Shown: positions 9,290-18,354, counted from the stretch's first letter. The stretch is 64,000 bases of DNA from Mesorhizobium sp. NZP2077 (GCF_013170805.1 NZ_CP051293.1:1054001-1118000), one strand, 5' to 3'. Numbers and translations: made by a program. The notes: generated from the letters alone by a model not told the origin.

Positions 9290-10183
9290 ATGACAAGCAG
9301 ACGCAGTTTCATCGGTGGTCTCGCAGTGTTTTTGACGGTCCCCATCACGCTTGACGCGATGGCGAAGGCGGCGACGAGCCCGACAAAATTTGATGGTCTG
9401 ACGCCGAAAATAAGGCAGGTTGAGGCGAAAAGCGGTGGCCGGCTGGGCGTAGCCTGTCGCATCTCCGGCACAACGTCGCAGTTCGGTTATCGCGAAAACG
9501 AGCTGTTCCCGATGTGCAGCACGTTCAAACTGCTGGCCGCTGCGCTGGTCTTGCACCGTGTCGACGGCGGCATCGAGCAGTTGGATCGGCGCATCAAGGT
9601 TCCGGACAATGCCGTGGTCGCGAACTCACCGGTCACGAAGAAGCATATCGGCACCGAGATGACGATGGCCGACATCTGCGAGGCAGCGGTCACGGTTAGC
9701 GACAACGGTGCCGGCAATCTCATGCTGGAGTCCTTTGGCGGACCGGCGCAATTGACGGCCTACTTGCGGTCTCTAGGCGACGATGTGGGCAGGTTGGACC
9801 GAACCGAACCGGATCTGAACGAGTCACTGCCCGATGACAAGCGCGACACGATCTCCCCGCTTGCGATGGTCAACAATCTCGAGCGCCTCACTCTCGGCAA
9901 CGGCCTCTCGAATAAAGGTCAGGCGCAGCTTGTGGAATGGCTGGTCGCCAACAAGACCGGTGACGACCGCATCAGGGCAGGGCTGCCGAAGGGTTGGAAA
10001 TGCGGCGACAAGACCGGCACGGGAGATCGCGGCAGCACCAACGACGCGGCTGTCATCTGGCCGACATCAGGCGATCCCATCCTGATGTCGGTTTACCTGA
10101 CCGGCACGAAGCAGAACCTGGCCAAGCGCAATGCTGTCATTGCCTCGGTTTCGCGCGCTTTAGTCGAGGCGATCGAGGCGTAA
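9290..10183 (+). CDS. Class A beta-lactamase with Tat signal
   Basis: Periplasmic serine beta-lactamase (297 residues) that hydrolyses penicillins or cephalosporins. All class A motifs are visible: catalytic STFK, the SDN loop (VSDNGAGN), the omega-loop glutamate in RTEPDLNE, and KTG in CGDKTGTGDRG. The N-terminus SRRSFIGGLAVF is a twin-arginine signal, an established export route for some class A enzymes. ATG 9290 is preferred to GTG 9284, which lies too close to the weak AGAG. It is transcribed away from a broken LysR gene that looks like its regulator. The spectrum cannot be read from sequence alone. Confidence 0.93.
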   Translation: MTSRRSFIGGLAVFLTVPITLDAMAKAATSPTKFDGLTPKIRQVEAKSGGRLGVACRISGTTSQFGYRENELFPMCSTFKLLAAALVLHRVDGGIEQLDRRIKVPDNAVVANSPVTKKHIGTEMTMADICEAAVTVSDNGAGNLMLESFGGPAQLTAYLRSLGDDVGRLDRTEPDLNESLPDDKRDTISPLAMVNNLERLTLGNGLSNKGQAQLVEWLVANKTGDDRIRAGLPKGWKCGDKTGTGDRGSTNDAAVIWPTSGDPILMSVYLTGTKQNLAKRNAVIASVSRALVEAIEA

Positions 10184-10222
10184 AGCAGTATCGATTGGCG
10201 CGGCCTTGCAGCGCCGCTGCCC

Positions 10223-11731
10223 TCACACGTGCTTGCGGCCGCCGGTCTCGCGGAACCAGCTGTCGGGATAGGGATACCACCAATCCTGGATTGCCGGTCT
10301 GTGGTCGATGATGACCATCTTCGAGCGGCGGAAGGCGTCGAGCCCCTGCCGCCCGAGTTCACGGCCGAGGCCTGAGGCCTTCCAGCCGCCGAAGGGCAGA
10401 GCGTCATTGTCGATCAGCGGATTGTTGACCCAGACCATGCCGGCCTCGAGCCGCTCGGCCGCCTCATGCGCTTCGGCGAGATCTGATGTGAAGACGGAAG
10501 CGCCGAGCCCGAACGGGCTGTCATTGGCAAGCCGGATCGCCTCGTCGAAATCCCTCACCCGGCAGATCGCGGCGACCGGCCCAAAGCACTCTTCGCGCAC
10601 GATCGCCATGTCGGAGGTGACGCCGGTGAGGATCGTCGGTTCGTAGAACCAGCCGACATTGTGCGCCGGCGGAATGCGCCCGCCGGTGATCGCCTTGGCG
10701 CCATTGGCGATCGCATCGTCGACCAGCCGCATGACTTTCGCACGGGCAACCTCGCTGACCAGCGGGCCGATCTCGGTCTTGTCCATGCCGTTGCCAATGC
10801 GCAGCGCCCGCGTCCTTTCGGCGAACAGTTCGACGAAATGATCATGCACGGCGTCGACGACGAAGAAGCGCTCGGCCGAGGTGCAGACCTGGCCGGTGAG
10901 ATGGAAGGCGGCGGTGACGCTGCCGGCCGCCGCGATCTCGAGCGGGGCGTGCTCACTGATGATCAGTGGATCGCTGCCGCCGGCTTCGATGACGCATGGC
11001 TTCATGCGTTCGGCGCAAGCCACCGCCACCGCCTTGCCGGCGGCGACCGACCCGGTGAAGGCAACGGCATGGGTGCGCTCGGAAGTGATCAGAGCCTGCG
11101 CCGTGGCCGCGCCGCCGGGCAGGCAGGAAACCAGCCCTTCCGGCAACGAGCGGAATACGGTCATGTAATCCAGCGTCGACAGCGTCGTCGCCTCGGCCGG
11201 CTTGATGATGCAGGCATTGCCGGCGGCGAGCGACGCCGCGACGGTCCAGCACATCAGCAGGATCGGAAAGTTGTAGGGCATGATGTGGACGGAGACGCCG
11301 TAAGGCTCGTAGCGCGCATACTGGAACGAGCCGGCTTGCGTCGTGCCGGCGATCTTGCCGGCCTCGTCGCGCGCCATCTCGGCATAGTAGCGGAAGATCG
11401 GCGCGCAATTGGCGATCTCACCGATGGCTTCGGGATAGGGCTTGCCCATCTCGCGCACCATCAGCTCGGCACAGCGGGTGAAGTCAGCCGCCTCGATGGC
11501 GTTGGCGACGGCATGCAGATGCTTTGCCCGGCTCTTGGCGTCGAGTTTTTTCCAGCTAGCCTGCGCCCTGGTTGCGGCGGTCAGCACGGCGTCGATCTCG
11601 CCATCGCTGGCGCCGGTGATGGCGCCGACGGTTTCCAGCGTCGCCGGATCGATCACCGGCTTGGTCGTGCCAGCCATCGGCCGGTAGTCCGGGTTGACGA
11701 AGAAGGTCGGCCGGTCAGGGGAGAAATGCAT
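10223..11731 (-). CDS. NAD(P)-dependent aldehyde dehydrogenase
   Basis: Oxidises an aldehyde to the acid; 502 residues, of usual family length. The catalytic cysteine is Cys283 (GQVCTSAERF) and the general base Glu249 sits in CVIEAGGSDP. The cofactor lysine lies in NACIIKPAE (177), and FTGSVAAGK forms the nucleotide-binding turn. The C-terminus carries about 20 extra residues (WWYPYPDSWFRETGGRK). It ends the minus-strand amine-uptake arm after three cupin genes. With the PuuA-like and PuuB-like enzymes across the divergent promoter it would supply the PuuC step (gamma-glutamyl-aminoaldehyde oxidation). That role is inference from context. Confidence 0.88.
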   Translation of the reverse strand: MHFSPDRPTFFVNPDYRPMAGTTKPVIDPATLETVGAITGASDGEIDAVLTAATRAQASWKKLDAKSRAKHLHAVANAIEAADFTRCAELMVREMGKPYPEAIGEIANCAPIFRYYAEMARDEAGKIAGTTQAGSFQYARYEPYGVSVHIMPYNFPILLMCWTVAASLAAGNACIIKPAEATTLSTLDYMTVFRSLPEGLVSCLPGGAATAQALITSERTHAVAFTGSVAAGKAVAVACAERMKPCVIEAGGSDPLIISEHAPLEIAAAGSVTAAFHLTGQVCTSAERFFVVDAVHDHFVELFAERTRALRIGNGMDKTEIGPLVSEVARAKVMRLVDDAIANGAKAITGGRIPPAHNVGWFYEPTILTGVTSDMAIVREECFGPVAAICRVRDFDEAIRLANDSPFGLGASVFTSDLAEAHEAAERLEAGMVWVNNPLIDNDALPFGGWKASGLGRELGRQGLDAFRRSKMVIIDHRPAIQDWWYPYPDSWFRETGGRKHV

Positions 11732-11902
11732 TTTTGTCCTCCTCCACGTGGGGAGCCTTTTTGAGAATTCGCCCTGCCGAGGCAGATGGCGTGGCTTTCG
11801 GGGTCGACACCGTCGACGAGCGCAGCGGACATTTGGTCCGTGAGCACCGGAAGCGCAGAAAGCCGCGTCAGGTGTCCGGCAGGGTAGAACTATCGGAAAG
11901 GC

Positions 11903-12247
11903 TCAGCGGATCATGTAGACCTTCTTGATCGTCTCATGGACGGTGCAGACGCCTTTCCAGTCCTGCGGGAAGAAGGCGGCGGTGTCCGGCTCGATCTCGA
12001 TGACCTCGCCGGATGCGTGGACATAGGTGCAGCGCCCTTCGAGGAAGTGGCAGAACTCGTCGCGGGTGACGTGGCAGTGCCATTTGCCGGGGGTGCAGAC
12101 CCATAGCCCGCATTCGGAACGGCCTTCGGGTCCCTTGTAGAGCAGCTTGCCCGAGGTGTGGGACTCACCCTCGATCATGGTCGGGATGACGCCCCAGTCG
12201 ACGAGGTCAGTGACGGCGAGCGGCGATTGCATGATTGGTGTGGTCAT
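11903..12247 (-). CDS. Small cupin (DUF861 / Cupin_3), copy 1
   Basis: Single-domain beta-barrel cupin of 114 residues, with DEFCHFLEGRCTYVHASGE in the first cupin motif and a C-terminal VCTVHETIKKVYMIR. It resembles DUF861 proteins, which include ureidoglycine aminohydrolase-like and EutQ-like folds. The specific reaction is unknown. It is the last of three adjacent paralogues on this strand (about 114, 113 and 116 residues), lying between a glycosyltransferase and an aldehyde dehydrogenase. Only some of the usual metal-binding histidines are apparent, so a binding rather than catalytic role is possible. Confidence 0.82.
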   Translation of the reverse strand: MTTPIMQSPLAVTDLVDWGVIPTMIEGESHTSGKLLYKGPEGRSECGLWVCTPGKWHCHVTRDEFCHFLEGRCTYVHASGEVIEIEPDTAAFFPQDWKGVCTVHETIKKVYMIR

Positions 12248-12269
12248 AGGGATTTCCTTGAAATGAGGC

Positions 12270-12610
12270 TCACCGGCACATGAAGGCCTTGGTCAGCGTT
12301 TGCGTGATGATGGAGATGCCGGTCCAGCCGGCGCGGAAAAGACCAGCGTTCCGGCCCCGACCGGAATCTGTTCGCCATTGTCATGGACATAGCTGCCGCG
12401 TCCCGACAGGAAATGACAAAACTCGTCGGCGGCAAAGGTGACCTTGCGGGTACCAGGCGTGCAGGACCACAAGCCGCATTCGCTCGATCCGTCGGGGTTC
12501 TGCGACAGGATTTTGCCGGAGGCGCGCGGCGCGCCGGCAAGCGTGTTGCTGCCCGCGCCCCAATCCTCCAGTTCCACGCTCGCGGCCTGCGGCCAATGCG
12601 GTATCGACAT
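12270..12610 (-). pseudogene. Small cupin (DUF861 / Cupin_3), copy 2, frameshifted
   Basis: Paralogue of the flanking cupins. It reads MSIPHWPQAASVELEDWG and then ECGLWSCTPGT, DEFCHFLSGRGSYVHDNGE and VGAGTLVF in frame. After that the open frame drifts to a stop at 12293. Restoring one T on the coding strand, at the A4 run 12337-12340 on the plus strand, gives FRAGWTGISIITQTLTKAFMCR ending at 12270. That matches the PAGWTGECTVHET ending of copy 3 and a length of about 113. A single homopolymer error or a real mutation would look the same. Confidence 0.78.
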
Positions 12611-12627
12611 GTGGTTAGCTCCGTTGT

Positions 12628-12978
12628 TCAGGCCAGCATGTAGACGTTGCGCATGGTCTCATGCACGGTGCATTCGCCCGTCCAGCCGGCGGGGAACATG
12701 ACCACGGTCCCGGCCGACACTTCTATCACTTCACCGACATCCGACCGGTAGGTCGCCCGGCCGGCGACGAAATGGCACAATTCATCGCGCGGGATCGAGA
12801 GCCGCCAGCGGCCCGGCGTGCACACCCAGATGCCGGATTCCGGCTGGTTGTTCGGACCCTTATGCACGAGCTTGCCGGTGGAGTGGGAGGCGCCGTCCAG
12901 TGGGTCAGGCTGGGCGCCCCAGTCGGCGAGATCGGTGCGGGTTGAGGCCTGGTAGAGGTGTGGGGCGGAGGAGGTCAC
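12628..12978 (-). CDS. Small cupin (DUF861 / Cupin_3), copy 3
   Basis: 116-residue single-domain cupin, first of the three tandem copies, with RDELCHFVAGRATYRSD as the barrel motif and FPAGWTGECTVHETMRN near the end. Its ATG overlaps the glycosyltransferase stop by four bases (ATGA), so the two are translationally coupled and probably act in the same process. The three copies share the order DW-G, CTPG, D-FCHF/ELCHF, G-Y, GE-I and VHET, but are clearly diverged. Function unknown. Confidence 0.82.
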   Translation of the reverse strand: MTSSAPHLYQASTRTDLADWGAQPDPLDGASHSTGKLVHKGPNNQPESGIWVCTPGRWRLSIPRDELCHFVAGRATYRSDVGEVIEVSAGTVVMFPAGWTGECTVHETMRNVYMLA

Positions 12979-14249
12979 AGCAGCTTCTCCAGCAGACCAG
13001 CCGCTTTCTCAGGCCCGTTCTGCGCGTGCATCTGTGCCGATGTCTTCGCCAGCTTCGCCTTCATCGTCGGGTCGGTCAGGCAGGTTTCGATTTTGGCGAC
13101 CAGCTCGCCATCGTTCCAGTCGTAGCGCGGCATGCCGAAGCCGTGGCCGGTCTCCTCGACGCGGGTGGCGTTGTCGTGGCCATCCCAGACATAGGGCATG
13201 ATGATCGCGGGCTTGCCGAAATAGAGGCACTCGGTGAATGAGTTGTTGCCGCCATGGTGGATGACGGCATCGACCTGCGGGATCACCGAAGGCTGCGGGA
13301 ACCAGCTCTCGACGATGACGTTGCCGGGCACGTCGGTATACTGGTCCTTGTAGCCGCCGACATTGACCAGCGCGCGGTAACGGGTCTTGCCCAGTGTCGC
13401 GATGATCCGCCTCAACAGCTCGACATCGCCCGCGCCGAGACTGCCGAAGGAGACATAGAGCAGCGGTCCGTCATTGTTCCTGGCGAAGGTCGGTACCGCG
13501 TAAGGTTTCTCCTGCCGCACGCAGCCTTCGAGATACTGGAACTTTGCCGGATCGAGCGGATGGCGGCGCTTGAATTTCGCCGCTTCGGGATAGAGCAGCA
13601 GGTTCAGATAGGGCGACGCCTCGAAGAACTGGCCGATCGGATAGGGCGCCTCGTTGTTGGCGGTGAGGAAGGCGTTGAAGTCGTCATGGATCGGCTTGAT
13701 GACCGCGTTGAAATGATCGCGATAGCGCTGATGCCCGGCATGGTCGTTCTCGCCGCAGCCGGAAAGATGCGGCGGGATGTCCTCGTCCTCGATCTCGTTT
13801 TCCGAGCAGGAGATGACGCGAACCCACGGCCTGCCGAACTGCTTGATGGCTGGGAACAGGATGACATTGTCGACGCAGATGACATCAGGCTTGATGGCGG
13901 CCAAGACCCGCGGCAGATCCTTTTGCGCCCATTTGGCGCTGTCGACGATCGCCGTCCAGCAATCCTTCACATAGTTATCGACCTGGTCGTAGGGCGATTT
14001 GCGGAAGTTCGGGATGTGGCCGTTGATGAAGTCCTCCCAGAACTTGGCCATCTGTTCGGGTGGCATCGGCTCCGACAGGTTCACCGGATGCGCCTCGAAG
14101 CCGTAGCCCTTGTAGACCTCGACGAAGCCGGGGTCCGACAGGAACACAGCCTTGTGGCCGCGCGCCTCGACAGCTTGCGCGATGCCGACGGAATTGAGCG
14201 CCGGGCCGTAGGCCGCTTCGGGAAAAAACGCGATCGTCTTCTGCGCCAT
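12975..14249 (-). CDS. GT1-family (MGT/UGT-like) glycosyltransferase, copy A
   Basis: Cytosolic GT-B fold glycosyltransferase of 424 residues resembling macrolide and UDP-glycosyltransferases, which move a sugar from a nucleotide donor to a small acceptor. The C-terminal donor-binding part has LLYVSFGSLG (about 266), WFPQPSVIP and the signature HHGGNNSFTE (about 330), followed by PYVWDGHDNATRVEE. The start at 14249 follows an AGGAG and sits 10 bases after the ABC ATPase stop; a longer upstream frame lacks a ribosome site. It is a clear paralogue of the enzyme at 19304. Acceptor unknown. Its place within an amine-uptake operon suggests the imported amine or a derivative, which is inference. 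Confidence 0.85.
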   Translation of the reverse strand: MAQKTIAFFPEAAYGPALNSVGIAQAVEARGHKAVFLSDPGFVEVYKGYGFEAHPVNLSEPMPPEQMAKFWEDFINGHIPNFRKSPYDQVDNYVKDCWTAIVDSAKWAQKDLPRVLAAIKPDVICVDNVILFPAIKQFGRPWVRVISCSENEIEDEDIPPHLSGCGENDHAGHQRYRDHFNAVIKPIHDDFNAFLTANNEAPYPIGQFFEASPYLNLLLYPEAAKFKRRHPLDPAKFQYLEGCVRQEKPYAVPTFARNNDGPLLYVSFGSLGAGDVELLRRIIATLGKTRYRALVNVGGYKDQYTDVPGNVIVESWFPQPSVIPQVDAVIHHGGNNSFTECLYFGKPAIIMPYVWDGHDNATRVEETGHGFGMPRYDWNDGELVAKIETCLTDPTMKAKLAKTSAQMHAQNGPEKAAGLLEKLL

Positions 14250-14259
14250 CAAGCTTCTC

Positions 14260-15333
14260 CTATTCTGCGAAAATTCTGACATCGGCGGCATCCCAGCCGA
14301 GCTCGACCTGGTCGCCCGATGACACCGGCCGGCGGTCGGCGGCATCGGCCGTGACGCGCACCAGGAATGGTTTTGGCGACAAAGCGGTGCGGACATGCAG
14401 CTGCAGGTCTAGTCCGTGGTAGGCGAGCGCCTCGACCGTGCCGTTGGTGCGGTTGGCGGTTTCGGCTGATGGGAATAATCGGATGCGTTCGGGCCGCACC
14501 GACGCGACAGTGGACGCACCGGGCGAAAGCGTTGCGGGGACCTTGCCGGTAATGCCCGCGCCATTCGCGGCGATCACGCCCTCGGCTGACGCCTTGCCCG
14601 GAATGAAATTCATCACGCCGATGAAGTCGGCGACGAAGCGGTCGGCGGGATGTTCATAGATTGCATGCGGCGTGTCGCATTGCAGCAGCTTGCCGTCTTT
14701 CAATACGGCCATGCGGTCAGCCATGACAAGCGATTCCTCCTGGTCATGGGTGACGATGACGAAGGTGATGCCAACCTCGTGCTGCAGGCGCTTCAGTTCC
14801 AGCTGCATGGCGCCGCGCAGCTTCTTGTCGAGGGCGCCGAGCGGCTCGTCGAGCAGCAGCAGCCGGGGCCGCTTGACCAGCGCACGGGCGAGCGCGACGC
14901 GCTGCTTCTGGCCGCCCGACAATTGCTCGGGCTTGCGGTCGGCGAAGGGGACAAGTTCGGTCGTCGCCAGAATGGCGTCGACGCGGGAACGGATTTCGCT
15001 CGCCGGCAAACGTTCCACCTCGAGGCCGTAGGAGACATTGGCGCGGACGCTCATATGCGGGAACAGCGCGTAGGACTGGAACATCAGATTGACCGGCCGC
15101 TTGTTGGGCGGGGTTCGGGCGATGTCCTTGCCGTCGAGCAGGATGCGGCCGTCATTCGGCGTCTCGAAGCCGGCCAGCATCCGCAGCAGCGTGGTCTTGC
15201 CGCAGCCGGAGGGGCCGAGCAGCGCGAAGAACTCGTTCTCCCTTATATCGAGCGAAATGCCGTCGACGGCGGTGACGCGGCCGAAGTTCTTCGACACATT
15301 GTCGATGGCCAGCAGCGTGCGCGGTTCGCTCAT
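14260..15333 (-). CDS. Spermidine/putrescine-type ABC transporter ATPase (PotA-like)
   Basis: ATPase of an amine-type importer; 357 residues. Walker A is GPSGCGKT (40-47), the Q-loop lies in NLMFQSYALF, the signature is LSGGQKQRVALARAL, Walker B is LLLLDEPLGALD and the H-loop is VTHDQEE. A C-terminal TOBE-like domain (about 240-357) follows, as in PotA. It overlaps the preceding permease by four bases. Together with the two permeases and the PotD-like protein it forms a full four-part system transcribed leftward. Confidence 0.9.
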   Translation of the reverse strand: MSEPRTLLAIDNVSKNFGRVTAVDGISLDIRENEFFALLGPSGCGKTTLLRMLAGFETPNDGRILLDGKDIARTPPNKRPVNLMFQSYALFPHMSVRANVSYGLEVERLPASEIRSRVDAILATTELVPFADRKPEQLSGGQKQRVALARALVKRPRLLLLDEPLGALDKKLRGAMQLELKRLQHEVGITFVIVTHDQEESLVMADRMAVLKDGKLLQCDTPHAIYEHPADRFVADFIGVMNFIPGKASAEGVIAANGAGITGKVPATLSPGASTVASVRPERIRLFPSAETANRTNGTVEALAYHGLDLQLHVRTALSPKPFLVRVTADAADRRPVSSGDQVELGWDAADVRIFAE

Positions 15334-16124
15334 TGGCCGATGATCCCCCTGTTAAGCCGCTGCGACAGGGTCAGTGCGGTGATCGAGACCGCCATGACGA
15401 TGGTCGCCAGCGCGTTGATCTCCGGCGTGATGCCGAAGCGGATCATGGCGTAGATCTGCATCGGCAGCGTGGTCGAGGCGCGGCCGGCGCCTGATGTGAA
15501 GAAGGCGATGATGAACTCGTCGACCGAGAGCGTGAAGGCAAGCAGGGCGCCGGCGATCACCGCCGGCAGGATCACCGGCAAGGTCACGCGCCGGAAGGTG
15601 GTGAGCGCGGAGGCGCCGAGATCGGCTGAGGCCTCGACGATCGACCAGTCGAAACTCTTCAGCCTTGCGCGCACCACCGAACAGACGAAGGCAAGGTTGA
15701 AGACGACATGGGCAAGGATGATTGTGTGCAGGCCCATGGTCAGATTGAGCATGGAAAAGAACGACAGCAATGCGATCGCCAGCACGATGTCGGGAATGAT
15801 CATCGGCGCAAACATCAGGGCTTCGAGGCCTTTGCCGTATTGCCGGCGCATCTCGACGCCGATGGCCAGCAAAGTGCCGAGCAGTGTGGCGATTGCCGTC
15901 GAGATCAGCGCCACGATCAGCGTGTTGAGCGCGGCGGAGAGGATCGCGGAATTGTGGGCCAGCGAGACATACCATTTCAGCGAAAAGCCCGACCATGCCG
16001 TCGGCAACCCGCCTTCATTGAAAGACAGTGCGACCAGCACGGCGATCGGGATGTAGAGGAAGGCGAAGACGAGACCGAGCACGAGCCAAAGCGTGCTCCG
16101 CGTCGCCGGGGAGCGCTCAGCCAT
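15330..16124 (-). CDS. Spermidine/putrescine-type ABC permease (PotC-like)
   Basis: Inner-membrane permease (264 residues) with about six hydrophobic segments. The BPD_transp_1 coupling loop is VEASADLGASALTTFRRV, the EAA-type motif that docks on the ATPase. The N-terminus reads MAERSPATRSTLWLVLGLVF. ATG 16124 is chosen over the longer frame from 16151 because GAGGTGAC precedes it and the protein then matches PotC length. It overlaps the end of the PotB-like gene by eight bases. Confidence 0.87.
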   Translation of the reverse strand: MAERSPATRSTLWLVLGLVFAFLYIPIAVLVALSFNEGGLPTAWSGFSLKWYVSLAHNSAILSAALNTLIVALISTAIATLLGTLLAIGVEMRRQYGKGLEALMFAPMIIPDIVLAIALLSFFSMLNLTMGLHTIILAHVVFNLAFVCSVVRARLKSFDWSIVEASADLGASALTTFRRVTLPVILPAVIAGALLAFTLSVDEFIIAFFTSGAGRASTTLPMQIYAMIRFGITPEINALATIVMAVSITALTLSQRLNRGIIGQ

Positions 16125-16992
16125 CGGCGTCACCTCTGGCCTCAGCAGCACGCCCCGAAGCGCGATCTGCGGCGAGCGCTTGCGCCATCAGCACCAGCAG
16201 CATGATGGAGATCAGCGCCATGGCCAGGGCTGCTCCGAACGGCCAGTCATTGGCGGTCAGGAATTGGTCGTAGACGAGATTTCCGATCATCTGGAAGCGG
16301 CCGCCGCCGAGCAGTGCCGGGGTGACGAAATTGCCGATCGACAGCACGAAGACGAAGACGGCGCCCGCAGCGATGCCGGGCACGGTCAGCGGCAGGATGA
16401 CACGGCGGAATGTGGTGGCGGCGGAAGCGCCGAGATCGCGCGAGGCTTCGGCCAGCTCCGGGTTAAGACGCGACAGCGGTGCGTAGCAGGCGAGGATGAC
16501 GAACGGCAGATAGTTGTAGACCAGGCCGGCTATGACCGCGCCTTCGGTGTAGAGCATCGACGGCGGCTCGCCGGTATAGCCGAACCAGCGCAACAATTGC
16601 GTGATGAGGCCCTCGCGGTTGAGCAGCACGATCCAGGCATAGGTGCGGATCAAATAATTCGACCAAAACGGCAGCACGGCAAAGAACAGGAACACCGGCT
16701 GCCACCGGCGCGGTGCCGCCGCAATGGCATAGGCGGCGGCATAGCCGATCACCACGGCGATCAGCGTCGCGGTGCCGGCGATGCGCGCCGATTTGAGGAA
16801 GATGCCGGCGTAGAGCGGGTCGAAGACCAGCCCGAAATTCTCCAGCGTGAAGGTGTAGTCGATGCCGCCATAGATGCCGCGCCGGAAGAAGGCGAGCGCC
16901 AGCACCAGCGCGCACGGCACCACCATCAACGCGGTCAACCAGACCAGCGCCGGGGCCATAAGCAGGGAGGAACGAAGTCGGGTCTGGGACAA
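16117..16992 (-). CDS. Spermidine/putrescine-type ABC permease (PotB-like)
   Basis: Inner-membrane permease (291 residues, about six transmembrane helices). The first helix is in LLMAPALVWLTALMVV and the ATPase-docking loop is AEASRDLGASAATTFRRV. The start is TTG 16992, giving MSQTRLRSS; no ATG is available before the first helix except one inside it. It pairs with the PotC-like permease that overlaps its end. A GC-rich hairpin separates it from the upstream binding-protein gene. Confidence 0.86.
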   Translation of the reverse strand: MSQTRLRSSLLMAPALVWLTALMVVPCALVLALAFFRRGIYGGIDYTFTLENFGLVFDPLYAGIFLKSARIAGTATLIAVVIGYAAAYAIAAAPRRWQPVFLFFAVLPFWSNYLIRTYAWIVLLNREGLITQLLRWFGYTGEPPSMLYTEGAVIAGLVYNYLPFVILACYAPLSRLNPELAEASRDLGASAATTFRRVILPLTVPGIAAGAVFVFVLSIGNFVTPALLGGGRFQMIGNLVYDQFLTANDWPFGAALAMALISIMLLVLMAQALAADRASGRAAEARGDADG

Positions 16993-17011
16993 TTTCTCGG
17001 GTACCGCTCAG

Positions 17012-17037
17012 GGCCGGCGGCAGAAGCACCGCCGGCC
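17012..17037 (-). terminator. Hairpin between binding-protein and permease genes
   Basis: GGCCGGCGG and CCGCCGGCC form a perfect nine-pair stem with an eight-base loop, directly after the stop of the PotD-like gene and before the PotB-like gene. There is no T-run. It is more likely a partial terminator or a 3'-end stabiliser of the binding-protein mRNA than a full stop. Confidence 0.5.
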
Positions 17038-17054
17038 GTGATGACTGCGCCGCT

Positions 17055-18119
17055 TTACTGCGCGGCCTTGATCTCGCTGACGATCTTCGAATAGTCGCGC
17101 TGGGCTTCGCCGACGTCACGCAGCTGCTCGAACTTGACGAGGTCGGCCACCGGCATCGCCATGTTGGGGAATTTTGCCAGGAAATCGGCCGGCAGGCTTT
17201 CCATGGCCGGCTTGTTCGGCACCTTGTAGTCGATGTTCTGTGCTGCCCAGGCGTGGTTCTTGGCGTCGAGCATGAAGTTGATGAACTTGAAGGCGTCGTC
17301 CTTGTGCTCGGATGCCTTCATCACCACCATCGTGTCGACCCAGAGGTCCGAACCTTCCTTGGGGATGATGTATTTGATCTCGGGTTTTTCGGCGATGCCG
17401 TAATTGCACCAGCCGTCCCAGGCCTGCACCATCAGCGCCTCGCCGGAAACCAACTTTGAATAGAAGGTGGTGTCGTCATATGCGAGCAACGTCTTCTTGG
17501 CCGAGATCAGCAGGTCCTTGACCTCGGCCATCTTGGCCGGGTCGGTCTCGTTGACGGAAAGGCCCTTGTCGAGCTGGCCGGCGGCCAGCAGCCAGCGATC
17601 GGTCGCCAGCATGGTGGTCTTGCCCTTCAGCGCGTCGGAAGGCGCGAGCAGGTCGCTCCAGCTCGTGGGTGCCACCTTCACCAGGTCCGAGCGGTAGCAG
17701 AGGCCGGTCGTGCCCCAGGTGTAGGGCACGGAGAAAGTATTGCCGACATCGTGCGGCAGCTTGGTCGCTTCAGGGTAGAGGTTGGCGAGGTTGGGCACCT
17801 TGGCGTGGTCGATCGACTCGGTCAGGCCGAGCTTGTTCAGCACTTCGGCGAAGGGCGAGGAGACGAAGACCACGTCATAACCCTTGCCGCCTGCGGCAAT
17901 CAGCTTGCCCATGATCTCCTCATTGGTGGCGTGCACCACCACTTCGCCGGAAACGCCGGTCGCGGTCTTGAACGCGGCCATGGCGTCGGGCGCCATGTAG
18001 CCGTCCCAGTTGGAGATGACGAGGTCGGCGGCGTCAGCCGGCGCCGACAGCGCCACGGCAAGGCCGAGAGCGATTGAAGATAGCTTGAGCGCACGGCGCC
18101 GCGGGCTGGTAGCGGTCAT
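17055..18119 (-). CDS. Spermidine/putrescine-type periplasmic binding protein (PotD-like)
   Basis: Periplasmic substrate-binding protein of 354 residues. The N-terminus MTATSPRRRALKLSS runs into a hydrophobic stretch ending APADA (about residue 30), a Sec or Tat-like signal. The mature part begins ADLVISNWDGYM, the usual SBP_bac_8/PotD opening. The pocket region contains YTWGTTGLCYRSD and an AWDGWCNYG segment. GGGAG precedes ATG 18119. It is first in the minus-strand operon, directly divergent from the GntR gene. A polyamine or related amine is the likely ligand given the PuuA/PuuB-like neighbours; this is not proven by sequence. Confidence 0.88.
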   Translation of the reverse strand: MTATSPRRRALKLSSIALGLAVALSAPADAADLVISNWDGYMAPDAMAAFKTATGVSGEVVVHATNEEIMGKLIAAGGKGYDVVFVSSPFAEVLNKLGLTESIDHAKVPNLANLYPEATKLPHDVGNTFSVPYTWGTTGLCYRSDLVKVAPTSWSDLLAPSDALKGKTTMLATDRWLLAAGQLDKGLSVNETDPAKMAEVKDLLISAKKTLLAYDDTTFYSKLVSGEALMVQAWDGWCNYGIAEKPEIKYIIPKEGSDLWVDTMVVMKASEHKDDAFKFINFMLDAKNHAWAAQNIDYKVPNKPAMESLPADFLAKFPNMAMPVADLVKFEQLRDVGEAQRDYSKIVSEIKAAQ

Positions 18120-18224
18120 GGCAGACTCCCATTCCGGTTGATCGTCGAATTCTGTCTTTGGACCCGGCGCGACCATGCCGCTGCTCCGATCCGTTCCCTC
18201 GGTCTTTTTTGTTGCCGATTGCTC

Positions 18225-18276
18225 TGACAGTACTATTGCAGAAAAAAGTACGTCAATCCATAATTTGTCAACTGAC
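18225..18276. promoter_or_regulatory. Candidate divergent operator region (GntR autoregulation)
   Basis: The 235-base gap between the divergent binding-protein and GntR genes contains two inverted repeats. One is TGACAGTAC (18225-18233) against GTACGTCA (18248-18255); the other is GTCA-AC-TGAC (18267-18276). The intervening DNA is AT-rich. Divergent FCD-GntR genes typically bind such sites to control both arms. Binding is inferred, not shown. Confidence 0.45.
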
Positions 18277-18354
18277 CGAGGAATCTGGCCGATTGCGCTT
18301 GTGCCGGCGATCGGCCAAACCAATAAGGCTCCATCCATCCGCCGAGACCAGTCC

